A stretch of DNA of 40,111 bases from Mycobacterium sp. (GCA_031292665.1 JARLGR010000109.1:1-40111), one strand, 5' to 3'. Shown: positions 25,796 to 34,967, counted from the stretch's first letter. Program-made: numbers and translations. Notes: a model not told the origin generated them from the letters alone.

Positions 25796-26793
25796 AACCG
25801 CGTTCCGCGCTGTGGCGATTGGCGATCGCTGTCGCCCTGACCAGCCTGCTTATGGTCCTTGTCTACAACGTGATCACTCAACCGGTCGCCGCGAAACTGT
25901 CCACGTACACCGCAAACTTCACCGATATATCCGGACTGCACGACGGCGCGGACGTACGCGTGCGCGGAGTGCGCGTGGGGAAGGTCGAATCGATCGAACT
26001 GCGCCGGCAGTCCGGCCAGAGCTTCGCCGAGATTGGCTTCTCCCTCGAATCGCGATACGGGATCAGCCCCGACACGAGACTGGCCGTGAAGTATCAGGCA
26101 CTGACGGGCCTGAGATATGTCGACGTGATCAACGCCTCCGACGGTGTCCCAGCAGCAACATCGATAAAACACCTGCCGATATCGATGACTCAACCATCGT
26201 TCGATATCACCAAGCTCTTCAACGGTTTACAGCCAGTGCTATCCACGCTAAGCCCCGATGATCTCAACGTGTTCACTGCCAATGTCGACAACTTTCTGTC
26301 GGGGGATGGCGACGGACTGGGGCCGGTCCTCGAAAGCATCCACACCTTGACGCATTTCATGGCCGATCGCCAACAAGTCGTCGCGACATTGTTGAGCAAT
26401 CTCAAGTCAGTGGCCGACACGATGCGCGGACATTCGAAAGACCTGATCCAGGTTCTTCAATGGGCTAACCAACCGATCGACGCGGCCCTGAGCGTCGTCG
26501 ACGAGTTCCGAAAGTCTCAAATCTACGGCCCCGGGTTCACGCAATCAGTTGTGGCGCTGTTGAACAACGCCGGACTTACTCCCGGCGCGGACTACGATGC
26601 CGCACTCGACAAGGCGTTTACCAACGTTGATGACACCGTTGATGCGTTCAAGCTCGTACCCGTCATGTGGGACAACATTCCACCACCGGGGGAGGCGGGC
26701 CATCCGCTGCAATGCACGCGCGGACGTGCCGAACTCCCACTTCCGGTCGACGTTCTGCTCAATGGTCAAAGGGTGGTCCTGTGCAAGCAATGA
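25792..26793 (+). CDS. mceB: Mce family protein B
   Basis: 333 aa. The N-terminal anchor AIAVALTSLLMVLVYNVI is followed by a Mce domain with YTANFTDISGLHDGADVRVRGVRVGKVESI and LAVKYQALTGLRYVDV. The C-terminal part is helical and ends with a Cys-containing tail. The GTG start at 25792 overlaps the mceA stop (GTGA). The order and overlaps confirm its place as the second Mce subunit. Confidence 0.88.
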   Translation: MKPRSALWRLAIAVALTSLLMVLVYNVITQPVAAKLSTYTANFTDISGLHDGADVRVRGVRVGKVESIELRRQSGQSFAEIGFSLESRYGISPDTRLAVKYQALTGLRYVDVINASDGVPAATSIKHLPISMTQPSFDITKLFNGLQPVLSTLSPDDLNVFTANVDNFLSGDGDGLGPVLESIHTLTHFMADRQQVVATLLSNLKSVADTMRGHSKDLIQVLQWANQPIDAALSVVDEFRKSQIYGPGFTQSVVALLNNAGLTPGADYDAALDKAFTNVDDTVDAFKLVPVMWDNIPPPGEAGHPLQCTRGRAELPLPVDVLLNGQRVVLCKQ

Positions 26794-27749
26794 AAGTCGT
26801 GAAAGACCCCAGGCTGTGGGGTTTGGCGACATTGGTGATGACCACCGTGGTCGGGCTGGTCGCGGCGTTGGTCTACATCAGCCCTCCCGGCGACAAGGTC
26901 GTTACTTTCTACACCGACGACGCCTCATCAATCAGCCCGGGACTTACCGTGCGCATCGCCGGAATCACCGTTGGGAAGGTCAAAGATCTGTCGATCGAGC
27001 CCAACCAGGTGCGCGTGCGTGCCACGGTCGAGGGCGCTGCATTCGTCGGCGATCAGTCGACAGTGCAAGTCCGCATGCTCACCGTCGTCGGCGGCTATTA
27101 CGTCACGATCGACTCGTTGGGAAATACACCACTTGGCTCGACTGCAATTCCAAAGGAACGAGTCGTCCTGCCCTACAGCCTGATTCGCACATTGGCGGAT
27201 ACGACGAAGCTGACCCAACACATCGACGCCGTTCCGATCAGCCAATCATTGGACCAGATTCAGCAAGGCCTGACCGGGCCGAATCTAGAGACCATCAGCT
27301 CAATTATTGATGCGGGAACCAAGATGACCGAGACACTGGACCGCCAACGAGGACAACTCTCGGCGATACTGGACCTGTCCGAGGAGTACATCGCTCGGCT
27401 GGCCAACTTCCGCGGCGAGCTGCAAACACTCATCCGCAAGGTGGCGCTACTTGAGCAGACTCTGGTCTTGTACGGCAAGGGTTTTGCCGGCGCCATGACA
27501 GGCATGGGCCAGATCGTTCAAGGAATTGGACCGCTGGGCACGTTCTACCAGAACCACCGCGAGAAATTCCTTGAGAAGTTCATCCACTGGCAGCAGGTGG
27601 TCCGCACATGGGCGGACCGCAGCGGGTTGGTCGTGCGGATTCTGCGGCGCGTCCGCGGCCGGATGGACAACGCCCTCGCCGCTCAAGACGCGCGGCCGGA
27701 ACTGCTGGCCACTGACTTGTGCATTCCGGTACCGGGAACACCGTGCTAA
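26790..27749 (+). CDS. mceC: Mce family protein C
   Basis: 319 aa. Anchor helix WGLATLVMTTVVGLVAALVYI is followed by a Mce domain: VTFYTDDASSISPGLTVRIAGITVGKVKDL and MLTVVGGYYVTIDSLG. The rest is helical, with coiled-coil-like IIDAGTKMTETLDRQRGQLS. Start choice: the ATG at 26790 overlaps the mceB stop (ATGA), while GTG at 26781 has the better ribosome site AAAGGGTGG; both are in frame. A C-terminal pair of Cys is present. Confidence 0.85.
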   Translation: MKVVKDPRLWGLATLVMTTVVGLVAALVYISPPGDKVVTFYTDDASSISPGLTVRIAGITVGKVKDLSIEPNQVRVRATVEGAAFVGDQSTVQVRMLTVVGGYYVTIDSLGNTPLGSTAIPKERVVLPYSLIRTLADTTKLTQHIDAVPISQSLDQIQQGLTGPNLETISSIIDAGTKMTETLDRQRGQLSAILDLSEEYIARLANFRGELQTLIRKVALLEQTLVLYGKGFAGAMTGMGQIVQGIGPLGTFYQNHREKFLEKFIHWQQVVRTWADRSGLVVRILRRVRGRMDNALAAQDARPELLATDLCIPVPGTPC

Positions 27750-28837
27750 CGCTCACCGCCCCATGGCACACGCGAACAGCGGCAACGGCGTGTGCGGTCA
27801 TCGTCGCCATCGCCGGCGCCACATCATGTGGGCACCCGGAAAAGCCAACTCCGACAGCGTCCTACTGCGCAATATTGCCTGACGCGGTCGGTCTCTACAC
27901 CGGTAATCCTGTGACGCAGATGGGCTTTCAGATCGGAACCGTCAACAAGATCACGCCCAGCGCAGCCAGCGTCCAGGTCGACTTCTCGCTGGCCGAACCG
28001 CGACCTCTGCCGCAGTCGGTCAAAGCGGTAATCCGGTCAACATCGATCCTCGCCGACCGTGCGCTGGAACTGGTCGGCAACTACGAGTCTGGGCCCAAGC
28101 TTGCCCCGGGCAACTGCGTGCCACTGAACCAGTCGTCGACTCCGAAGAGCTTGTCGGAGGTGATCGGCGCCGCCAACACCCTGGTGAACGGAATCACCCC
28201 GAAAGACTCGTCCAACATCCAGGATGTTATCGGCCAGCTCAATCACGCTGCAGCCAATAACGGAGCCGGACTCAACGAAATTCTCACCACATCGTCTCGG
28301 CTGCTTGATAATCCAGACGGACCCATCTCCGATATGGGATCTGTCGTCCACAACCTGAGCACTTTGACAGGCACCTTGGTCCAGCTGCGCGATCCGCTGA
28401 AACAGATACTCAACGATTCGTTGACCACAACGCCGTATCTACCGGTTGCTATGAGCGGAGCGGAGAATCTCGCCTCACCACTGGTACCAATCATCACCAT
28501 GGTGTCCGACCTTGAAATCCACGCCGGTCACGAATTACAACTGACACTGGACTCCGTCTCGGACGCGTTGCGCATCATGACCCCACATGCCAAAGGGATC
28601 GCAAGCCTGCTGGACCCCCTTCCCTGGTGGATCAATACCGCCGCGAACCACTTCAACAACAGGGAGTTCCACCTATTCTACCGGCCACCGCTGTACCGGA
28701 TCCGAACGCCTAACGGCCCGTTCGTATGCGGGGTTATGAACATCTCCATGCCCGGAAGTTGCGCCAATGTGGCCGGACAACCGTATGGCGTCGACATCAA
28801 CCTGTTGCAATACGTGTTCCTGAATGCGAGTCAATGA
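27743..28837 (+). CDS. mceD: Mce family protein D (lipoprotein-like N-terminus)
   Basis: 364 aa. GTG at 27743 overlaps the mceC stop by 7 bases. The N-terminus TAATACAVIVAIAGATSCG ends in a lipobox-like site with Cys, so it may be lipid-anchored. This is a little unusual because the canonical lipoprotein of these operons is subunit E. The Mce domain is visible in YTGNPVTQMGFQIGTVNKI and VIRSTSILADRALELVGNY. The C-terminal region has FVCGVMNISMPGSC, conserved in this subunit type. It is coupled to the next gene (ATGA). Confidence 0.84.
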   Translation: MLTLTAPWHTRTAATACAVIVAIAGATSCGHPEKPTPTASYCAILPDAVGLYTGNPVTQMGFQIGTVNKITPSAASVQVDFSLAEPRPLPQSVKAVIRSTSILADRALELVGNYESGPKLAPGNCVPLNQSSTPKSLSEVIGAANTLVNGITPKDSSNIQDVIGQLNHAAANNGAGLNEILTTSSRLLDNPDGPISDMGSVVHNLSTLTGTLVQLRDPLKQILNDSLTTTPYLPVAMSGAENLASPLVPIITMVSDLEIHAGHELQLTLDSVSDALRIMTPHAKGIASLLDPLPWWINTAANHFNNREFHLFYRPPLYRIRTPNGPFVCGVMNISMPGSCANVAGQPYGVDINLLQYVFLNASQ

Positions 28838-29835
28838 TGCGCAGAGCCTTTCGTTTGATGCTGGCGATGGTCAGCTCCCTAAGCATCTCTTCGTGTTCTG
28901 CGATCACCGTCAATGACCTGCCTCAGCCAGGTACCAGTTACCGCGACGGCTATGACCTCGTCATCGAATTTGCCAGCGTATTGAACCTGCCGGACCGTGC
29001 GAAGGTCGTGATGGACGGCACCACCGTTGGGGTGGTCGAGAAGGTTAGCGTCGCCAAATCGGTCGTCGACGTCACCGCCCGGATCGACGGTTCGGTAAAG
29101 GTTCCCTCAGACGTTCGAGCCATCCTTCAACAAGCCACCGTCCTTGGCGACATCTACGTTGCGCTGGATCGCGACCTAACCCGTCCATCAGACGGCGCAA
29201 GTGCGCTACCACCGGGCGGTCGCATACCGGTGAGCCAAACAACCTCGCCTCCGCAGTTGGAAGACACCATCGCCAGTATGGCGAACTTTGTGGCCAGCGG
29301 GTCTATACAGCGGGTGCAAAACACGATTATCAACGTCAACAAAGTTACCCCGCAGCGCGCTGAACAGGTCCGTGCCATTGCTTCGCAAGTCTCGCGCGAC
29401 CTTGCCGACCTCTCAACCAACATCGATACGGTCGACAAGTGGCTGAAAGGCGTCAGCGGAACAGTCGACGTGATGAGCACAAACCTGCCCCTGTATCAGT
29501 ACTGGTTCTCACCGGCCGGAATGACGGCGTTTAGCCGCACTCTGGAGGCATCGATTGCGATCAGTACCTTGTTGCCGTCGATTGGAAGCATCTATACCGG
29601 TGGATTCTGGCTTGTGCCCCTGCTTGATTCATTGGGTACCGCAGTCGGGGCCATCCAGAAATCGAAGTGGGCGGTCGAGGGAGAGTATCGACCGTGGCGC
29701 AAGCTGTTCACCGAGATGTTCCTCCCTGAGGATCGCTATCCCGCAATGAACATCACGTCCGTGGTCACCACGGACGGGCGCGACATCACCAACAACGTGC
29801 AGGATGTCCTGCGGATGCTCGGAGCGACCCCGTGA
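28834..29835 (+). CDS. mceE: Mce family lipoprotein E
   Basis: 333 aa. The signal MMRRAFRLMLAMVSSLSISS is followed directly by Cys, a good lipobox, as in LprN-type MceE lipoproteins. The Mce domain contains YDLVIEFASVLNLPDRAKVVMDGTTVGVVEKV and LQQATVLGDIYVALD. The C-terminal part is helical. Start ATG at 28834 overlaps the mceD stop. It is known to anchor the Mce complex outside the membrane. Confidence 0.87.
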   Translation: MMRRAFRLMLAMVSSLSISSCSAITVNDLPQPGTSYRDGYDLVIEFASVLNLPDRAKVVMDGTTVGVVEKVSVAKSVVDVTARIDGSVKVPSDVRAILQQATVLGDIYVALDRDLTRPSDGASALPPGGRIPVSQTTSPPQLEDTIASMANFVASGSIQRVQNTIINVNKVTPQRAEQVRAIASQVSRDLADLSTNIDTVDKWLKGVSGTVDVMSTNLPLYQYWFSPAGMTAFSRTLEASIAISTLLPSIGSIYTGGFWLVPLLDSLGTAVGAIQKSKWAVEGEYRPWRKLFTEMFLPEDRYPAMNITSVVTTDGRDITNNVQDVLRMLGATP

Positions 29836-30800
29836 GAATCAATGTGCGGCCACTTATTTCGTTCGCGGTATTTGGTGCGATCATCGCGTTCGGCGTGCAG
29901 TACATCGCTTCGCTCGGGGTACAGGCGGGGCCCCCCGACAACCGCGTCAACGTCTCGATGCAAGTCCCCGATGTCAACGGGTTAGTTGTCGACTCCAATG
30001 TCCTGCTACGGGGTGTCCCGGTCGGCAAGGTCTCGGAAATTCAGACATCGCTGGCAGGAGCCACAATCCATTTCTATGTGGAACCGGGACATCCGATCCC
30101 AGTCGACACCGACGTTCGTCTGGAGAACCTGTCGGCGCTTGGCGAGTCCTACATAGGGCTTGTACCAAGAACCACAACAGGGCCGGTGTTTCACAACGGA
30201 CAGCACGTTGCGACGAAAGATGTCACTCAACCTGCATCTATTTCCGAGTTGGCAACCAACGTCGTGCGGGTACTCAATCAGATGGACCCTCAGCAGATCA
30301 ACCAGCTTGTAGATGAAGCTGATCGGGCCCTGCCAGATCAAAATACGGTGCTGCCCAACCTTGTTCGTGCGAGCACGTTGTTGCGCAGCACCGTCAGAGG
30401 GATGGATGGCGCCGGCGGGCAATTATTGACCAATTTTGAGACGCTGCTGCGCAATGCTGGCTTCGTTGGTCCGACCCTTGCTCAAATCAGCCACGACCTC
30501 CTTAAAACTGGCCCGCCGCTGAACAGGTTGTTCTGGGCCGCGTACAACGTGGTAACCCAGTCGGGTGCGCCGGAATCAATCCTGAATTTCGGGCGCCTGC
30601 TTGCCCGGGTGCAGAGGTTTCTGGACACTCGAGCACCTGACCTCAAGGTTTTCGCCGAAGCGTTGATGCCGAATGTGCAGGGTATCGCCGCATCGCTGAT
30701 GAACTTCGATACCGGCCAGATACTGTCCAACCTGCTCGATACAGTGCCGGCGGACGGTACCATCACCCTCCACGTCACTACCCCCGGCCCGGGCCAGTAG
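29832..30800 (+). CDS. mceF: Mce family protein F
   Basis: 322 aa. Anchor helix LISFAVFGAIIAFGVQYIASL is followed by a Mce domain (VNVSMQVPDVNGLVVDSNVLLRGVPVGKVSEI, LENLSALGESYIGLVP). The rest is helical, lacking the long proline-rich tail of some MceF proteins. GTG at 29832 overlaps the mceE stop (GTGA). It completes a set of six Mce subunits, so the transporter is probably functional. Confidence 0.88.
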   Translation: MRINVRPLISFAVFGAIIAFGVQYIASLGVQAGPPDNRVNVSMQVPDVNGLVVDSNVLLRGVPVGKVSEIQTSLAGATIHFYVEPGHPIPVDTDVRLENLSALGESYIGLVPRTTTGPVFHNGQHVATKDVTQPASISELATNVVRVLNQMDPQQINQLVDEADRALPDQNTVLPNLVRASTLLRSTVRGMDGAGGQLLTNFETLLRNAGFVGPTLAQISHDLLKTGPPLNRLFWAAYNVVTQSGAPESILNFGRLLARVQRFLDTRAPDLKVFAEALMPNVQGIAASLMNFDTGQILSNLLDTVPADGTITLHVTTPGPGQ

Positions 30801-30832
30801 GTGTGGTTATGGGGTCCAGTGAAAGGTGCACG

Positions 30833-31459
30833 ATGACCGCAGGCGCACGCGAGTCAGATCCGAACGAACAATCAGCCTCTGACAGTTCGACGACGTCGGT
30901 AGTCGAACCCGAGTCGGCGGCCGCGAAATCGGAGAGTCGAAGCCTCTCGATCAGTCTCAAGGCGTTGACGCTAGCCGCCGTTATTGTTGCGCTACTGGCT
31001 GTCGCCGGCGTGATGACTGGACTGTATTTCGAAGAGCGATCGAAAGTTCAAGCGCAGCAACAGGATATAGCCAATCGGGCCCATGCTGAACAAATCGCTC
31101 TGGACTACGCGGTGAACGCCGCAGCGATGAACTATGAAGACATGAACGCGTGGAAGGCCAAACTGGTCAGCGGCACCAGCGACACTCTCAAGGACAAACT
31201 GTCCAAGGCTGCGACATCGATGGAGCAGATCCTGGTTCCGCTGGAGTGGAATTCGACGTCGCAGCCTCTGACAGCGAAGGTGCGTTCGGAAACTAATGGT
31301 GTCTATGTTGTCGATACGTTTGTCAGTGTGCTGACCAAAACGACGCAGGCACCGGATAACCTCCAGTCCACGGCGACGTACAGCATTACGATTGACAGCC
31401 ACAACAACTGGCTCATTACCGATGTCGGCGGCATCGGCGCGGTTGTTGGACGTAAGTAG
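30833..31459 (+). CDS. Mce-associated membrane protein (Mam-like)
   Basis: 208 aa. A hydrophilic cytoplasmic start rich in Ser and Glu precedes one helix (ALTLAAVIVALLAVAGVMTGLYF). The outer domain begins with coiled-coil-like EERSKVQAQQQDIANRAHAEQIALDYAV and ends with ATYSITIDSHNNWLITDVGGI. This pattern fits the accessory Mam proteins that follow mce operons and stabilise the transporter. ATG at 30833 with GAAAGGTG is preferred over GTG at 30803. It is 32 bases after mceF, so it belongs to the same operon. Confidence 0.8.
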   Translation: MTAGARESDPNEQSASDSSTTSVVEPESAAAKSESRSLSISLKALTLAAVIVALLAVAGVMTGLYFEERSKVQAQQQDIANRAHAEQIALDYAVNAAAMNYEDMNAWKAKLVSGTSDTLKDKLSKAATSMEQILVPLEWNSTSQPLTAKVRSETNGVYVVDTFVSVLTKTTQAPDNLQSTATYSITIDSHNNWLITDVGGIGAVVGRK

Positions 31460-31467
31460 GGCTTGAT

Positions 31468-31860
31468 ATGACTGCCAGTCCGTCGATGACCACAATCAGC
31501 GTGCTCGCCGCGGCTGCAAGTATCGCCACGGTGGCGTTCGCGCCGGCGTCGCGTGCAGCGGAAACCGTCACCTACCAAGTAACCTCGGACGCCATCACCT
31601 CCCTTGATGTCGAATACGTCGACCAGTCAGGCCGCAGGCTGTTGACCGGCGTGACGCTGCCGTGGCAGATCGACGTGACATTGGACGATGTCAAGGGTCC
31701 TTTGGGACGTGGTGGACAAATTCGTGCCGACTGGCGGCCGAAAGCAGCGTCGGCCAAGTGGGTCACCGTCCGGGTTCTGGCCAACGGTCAGCTGCTGTGC
31801 CAAAGCACGTTGGACGTAGGCAACGCCACCTGCTACGGAAATACTCCACACGTGTCGTGA
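31468..31860 (+). CDS. secreted MmpS-like small protein
   Basis: 130 aa. A signal peptide (SVLAAAASIATVAFAPASRAA) precedes a beta-rich domain: VTYQVTSDAITSLDVEYVDQ, LTGVTLPWQIDVTLDD, WVTVRVLANGQLLCQ and DVGNATCYGNTPH. The strand order and LPW segment resemble MmpS accessory proteins, but the usual N-terminal membrane anchor is replaced by a cleavable signal. Two Cys are likely disulfide-bonded. It is 8 bases after the Mam-like gene and probably closes the mce operon. Confidence 0.65.
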   Translation: MTASPSMTTISVLAAAASIATVAFAPASRAAETVTYQVTSDAITSLDVEYVDQSGRRLLTGVTLPWQIDVTLDDVKGPLGRGGQIRADWRPKAASAKWVTVRVLANGQLLCQSTLDVGNATCYGNTPHVS

Positions 31861-32284
31861 CGGGGCGGGTAGCACGCCGGAACGGCGGAACGCCTGCTAA
31901 ATGCCGCGCCCGCGCAGCTCGCTGACTACGTCGTTGGCTTGTACTGGCGGACCGGCCTCCGCTGACAGCTCACGATTGACTCGGTGAGGCTCACCCATGT
32001 GCACGAGCATCAACAGCGGCGTGAACAACACCGGACTTCGGATGCCACAAGGGATCCAGGATCGGGTCGTGCGGATCGGGCGTGAGACAGCGCCTCCAAA
32101 AGCGGAGTGTCGCGGCGTTACTTGCCCTGAGCCACAGATGGGCTCATAACCTGCGCTGAGCAGGTCAAATGATGGCGATGACTGCTCAACCCGGACGGCT
32201 CATCGGTTACGGTACCCCGCCGCAATCGGCGCGTCGGAGATGCAATGTTCGACCAGTACGAGAACGGAGCTAAAGTATGCGTAC
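31861..32284. other. gene-poor spacer after the mce operon
   Basis: No intact gene. On the minus strand, from about 32095 to the TAG at 31899-31897, two frames read in succession like a decayed C-terminus: PHDPILDPLWHP, then (shifted) SPVLFTPLLMLVHMGEPHRV, then AEAGPPVQANDVVSELRGRG. I do not recognise the family. A small hairpin, ACCTGC-gctga-GCAGGT, lies at 32149-32165 and could end mce transcription. The rest shows nothing. Confidence 0.3.
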
Positions 32285-32312
32285 TTGACACCCCGAATTC
32301 AGTACGTATCGT
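32273..32312 (+). promoter_or_regulatory. promoter with AAGTATGCGTACTT operator
   Basis: TTGACA (32285-32290) and TATCGT (32307-32312) are 16 bases apart, a good sigma-A-type promoter. The near-perfect dyad AAGTATGCGTACTT (32273-32286; 12 of 14 symmetric) overlaps the -35, and AGTACGTAT (32301-32309) overlaps the -10. A repressor bound here would block transcription of the membrane protein gene at 32347. Confidence 0.5.
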
Positions 32313-32346
32313 TTATATTTATCGCCGTCACGAAGGAGTGCGCCCG

Positions 32347-33156
32347 ATGCCGCCGACGATTCCCCACATGCCGATTCGCGAGGCTTCGCAGGGCCCGCTG
32401 TGGGTGTACACGATCTTGATGTGCCTCATCACCACCGGCTTCTTCGTGTGGTGGTTGGCGCGAGAGCGCAAACGTACCGGTCCGACACTGCTCATCTTGT
32501 TGATCGGCGGTGCGTTGTCAGGTTTCATGGAGCCATGGCTGGATAACGTTGTACTCGTTGGCTATCCGATGGGCCAGCAGACACCGTTCTTCGTCGCCTT
32601 CGAACGGCCAGTGCCGGTGTTCGTGATCATCGGCTATGCGTGGTTCTGCGGTGGCCTGCTCTACATCCTCGCTCGCCTGTTCCAGAACGGGCTGACCACC
32701 CGCAAGATTTGGGCGCTGTACGGCACCATCGCCGTCATCGACTTCGTGGCGATCGGCCTGTCGGCGTGGCTGGGAATCCTCGTGTTCTTCGGCGACCCGC
32801 CGATGTCGGTTGCCAAATTCCCGATCTGGTGGGCTGGCATCGACGGTCTCAATGTCGTGCTCGGCGGAACACTCGCGTGTTTCCTGGTTGGCAGGCTGAA
32901 GGGCTTCAACCAATGGTGGCTGGCTTTGCTGCCGTCGGTAGTGCTGGGTGCGGCCGCCGGAGTCGTCGGGTGGCCGATCTCGACAGCCCTGAACTCCGGT
33001 TGGTCTATGGAGGCCAAGTACGCGGCGGCATTGGTTTCGGTTGGTCTGAGTCTTGCTTGCGTGCACTTCATCGCACAGATGGCACCCCGGATCGCAATCG
33101 CGAACAATACCGACACGGTTAACGAGCGCAAAAGCGATGCACTGCAAGGAGTTTAG
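32347..33156 (+). CDS. polytopic membrane protein, AveC-related (paralogue 3)
   Basis: 269 aa, about seven helices. The ATG at 32347 has GAAGGAG 8 bases upstream; the frame from 32245 crosses the promoter and is rejected. The pattern shared with 12187 and 34968 is: GGALSGFMEPWLD in helix 2, VIIGYAWFCGG in helix 3, FFGDPP then FPIWWAGID before helix 5, and LALLPSVVLG in helix 6. No catalytic motif is known. An IS630-type element is inserted 28 bases after the stop, so downstream genes of a former operon may have been cut off. Function is unknown. Confidence 0.55.
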   Translation: MPPTIPHMPIREASQGPLWVYTILMCLITTGFFVWWLARERKRTGPTLLILLIGGALSGFMEPWLDNVVLVGYPMGQQTPFFVAFERPVPVFVIIGYAWFCGGLLYILARLFQNGLTTRKIWALYGTIAVIDFVAIGLSAWLGILVFFGDPPMSVAKFPIWWAGIDGLNVVLGGTLACFLVGRLKGFNQWWLALLPSVVLGAAAGVVGWPISTALNSGWSMEAKYAAALVSVGLSLACVHFIAQMAPRIAIANNTDTVNERKSDALQGV

Positions 33157-33184
33157 TAATTCCACACATGCGACATAACGAACC

Positions 33185-34317
33185 TAGTGTTGCGTGTCGG
33201 TGAAACATTGACGTCTGATTGGTTGAGAGAATCAATGGATGTACACCGCTGCGGCCCTGCCATTGCGTGAGGGCGACCGTGCCCAGCTGGAGTCGTTGAC
33301 CCGGGCATCGACAGTGCGGGCGGGTTTGGCGACGCGGGCCCGGATCGTGTTGTTGGCTGCCGACGGGGTGCCGAACACCGAGATCGCCGAGCTCACCGGG
33401 ACATCGCGGCCCACGGTGTTGAAATGGCGTGGCCGGTATGAGAATTCGGGTATCGATGGGCTCGACGACGATCCCCGGCCCGGACGCGCCGCGGTGATCG
33501 ACGAGATCGCAGTGATCGCAGAGACACTGGCCGACAAGGGAAAACCGCCTGCCCATCTGGGGGTGACGCACTGGTCGAGCCGGCTGATGGCCGTGCGGCT
33601 GGGGATCTCGTTCGCTTCGGTAGCGCGGATCTGGCGCAAATGGGACATTCAACCCCACCGGGTGGAGACGTTCAAGTTCTCCACCGATCCGCAGTTGGAG
33701 GCCAAGCTGCGCGAGGTGGTCGGGCTGTACCTGGACCCGCCCGCCGGCGCGGTGGTGGTCAGCGTGGACGAGAAGTCCCAGATTCAGGCCTTGGACCGCA
33801 CCCAACCGATTCTGCCGCTGCGCCAAGGGATTCCCGAGCAGCAGACCCACGATTACATCCGCCACGGCACCACCAGCCTGTTCGCCGCACTGGAGGTCGC
33901 TACCGGCAAAGTCACCGCCGATGCCTGCTATCCGCGCCACACCAACGTCGAGTTCCTGGCCTTCCTCAAACTGGTCGCCAAGGCCCATCCACGGGTGCGG
34001 TTGTGCGTCATCTGCGACAACTACGCCACCCACAAACACCCCAATGTCCAAGCCTGGCTGGACAAGAACCCCAGGATCACCCTGCATTTCACCCCGACGA
34101 GCTGCTCGTGGCTGAACATGGTTGAAATCTTCTTCGGCATCATCACCCGCCAAGCCATCCGCCGCGGCACCTTCACCGACGTCGCCGATCTCCAAGCCGC
34201 GATCCGCGCCTACATCGACAGCTACAACGATCGAGCCGCACCGTTCACCTGGACCAAAACCGCCGACGAACTCCTCGGCAAAATCAAACGTAAATCAATC
34301 AACAACACGAAACACTA
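33185..34317 (+). mobile_element. IS630-family insertion sequence
   Basis: The element is flanked by TA at 33185-33186 and 34316-34317, the TA duplication expected of IS630/Tc1-type elements. Inside, GTGTTGCGTGTCGGTGA on the left matches the reverse complement of the right end, GTGTTTCGTGTTGTTGA, at 14 of 17 positions. The transposase stop TAG lies in the right end. Both ends are present and the gene is full length, so it may be active or recent. Confidence 0.82.
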
Positions 34318-34318
34318 G
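33239..34318 (+). CDS. IS630-family transposase
   Basis: 359 aa. N-terminal helix-turn-helix: RARIVLLAADGVPNTEIAEL, TSRPTVLKWRGRY. The DDE catalytic domain has first Asp in VVVSVDEKSQIQAL (about 180), second Asp in LCVICDNYATHKH (about 262), and Glu in SWLNMVEIFFG (about 297). Length is normal for the family. It cuts and pastes the flanking element at TA sites. No frameshift is needed, unlike some IS630 members. Confidence 0.93.
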   Translation: MYTAAALPLREGDRAQLESLTRASTVRAGLATRARIVLLAADGVPNTEIAELTGTSRPTVLKWRGRYENSGIDGLDDDPRPGRAAVIDEIAVIAETLADKGKPPAHLGVTHWSSRLMAVRLGISFASVARIWRKWDIQPHRVETFKFSTDPQLEAKLREVVGLYLDPPAGAVVVSVDEKSQIQALDRTQPILPLRQGIPEQQTHDYIRHGTTSLFAALEVATGKVTADACYPRHTNVEFLAFLKLVAKAHPRVRLCVICDNYATHKHPNVQAWLDKNPRITLHFTPTSCSWLNMVEIFFGIITRQAIRRGTFTDVADLQAAIRAYIDSYNDRAAPFTWTKTADELLGKIKRKSINNTKH

Positions 34319-34445
34319 CGACGCATGGACTCGCTTGACTCCTGCGCTCTGAGAATCGTCGCGGGTTTGTGTAGACGAGGTGGGTCGAACGCCAACGGGC
34401 CGACACGATCCAACGGGGAGCAGTCGGGACGCCGCGCCCGATCAT

Positions 34446-34890
34446 GAGGTCGTGATCATCGGGCGGGGGTCGCCGGCCTCGGCATGGCGGCCGCCCTGCG
34501 CAAGGCCGCGATATTCGACTTCGTTGTCTTGGAGCGCTTAGACGACATTGGCGGAGTGTCACGTGATAATCGGTATCCCGGTGTTGTCGTGGGTATTCCG
34601 CCATTCGGCTCCCAGTTCAACTGTCATCTCAAGCCTGACTGGTCGCGTATGTACCCCCCGGAGTGGAGAGGCCAAACGCTGCTTCGATGAGTACGTCGAC
34701 CACTTCGGGCAGCGAGAGCATCTGCGGCTAGCGCATCCGATGACGACGCGCGAACGGGTAGAGGACGCACACGTCTGGCCGCTCACCGTAGGGGGAGAGG
34801 ACTGTGCCGGCCAGGTGGGTGGTCAGCGCGATCGGCAATTTCGTCGCGCCACGCGAGTCCAAATTCGACGGCATGGATTAATACAGCGGG
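34446..34890 (+). pseudogene. decayed FAD-containing (BVMO-type) monooxygenase
   Basis: Three frames in succession give parts of one protein. EVVIIG is followed by a one-base deletion at about 34459. Then VAGLGMAAALRKAAIFDFVV, LERLDDIGGVSRDNRYPGVV and FNCHLKPDWSRMYPP to about 34668. Then a shift to RCFDEYVDHFGQREHLRLAH, TTRERVEDAHVWPLTVGG, and a shift to VPARWVVSAIGNFVAPRESK to about 34883. The FAD motif and the following segments match the monooxygenase at 2780. The C-terminal two thirds are absent. The gene is dead. It lies just after the IS element, which may have begun its decay by separating it from its promoter. Confidence 0.75.
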
Positions 34891-34967
34891 ATGATCCTGT
34901 GCCAGGCGCATCGGTAACTGAGGCGTATCTGTCTCAGGTTGCGCCTTAATATCGTTGAGCTTGCGCG

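Noticed and set aside
32141..32151. GGCTCATAACC identical to the anticodon part of the tRNA-Met scar, possibly a second att site
   Set aside because: Only 11 bases match; there is no T arm or acceptor strand, and the neighbouring hairpin explains the rest.
33119..34195. Long minus-strand frame opposite the transposase
   Set aside because: Shadow frame; the plus strand has the full DDE transposase between terminal repeats.
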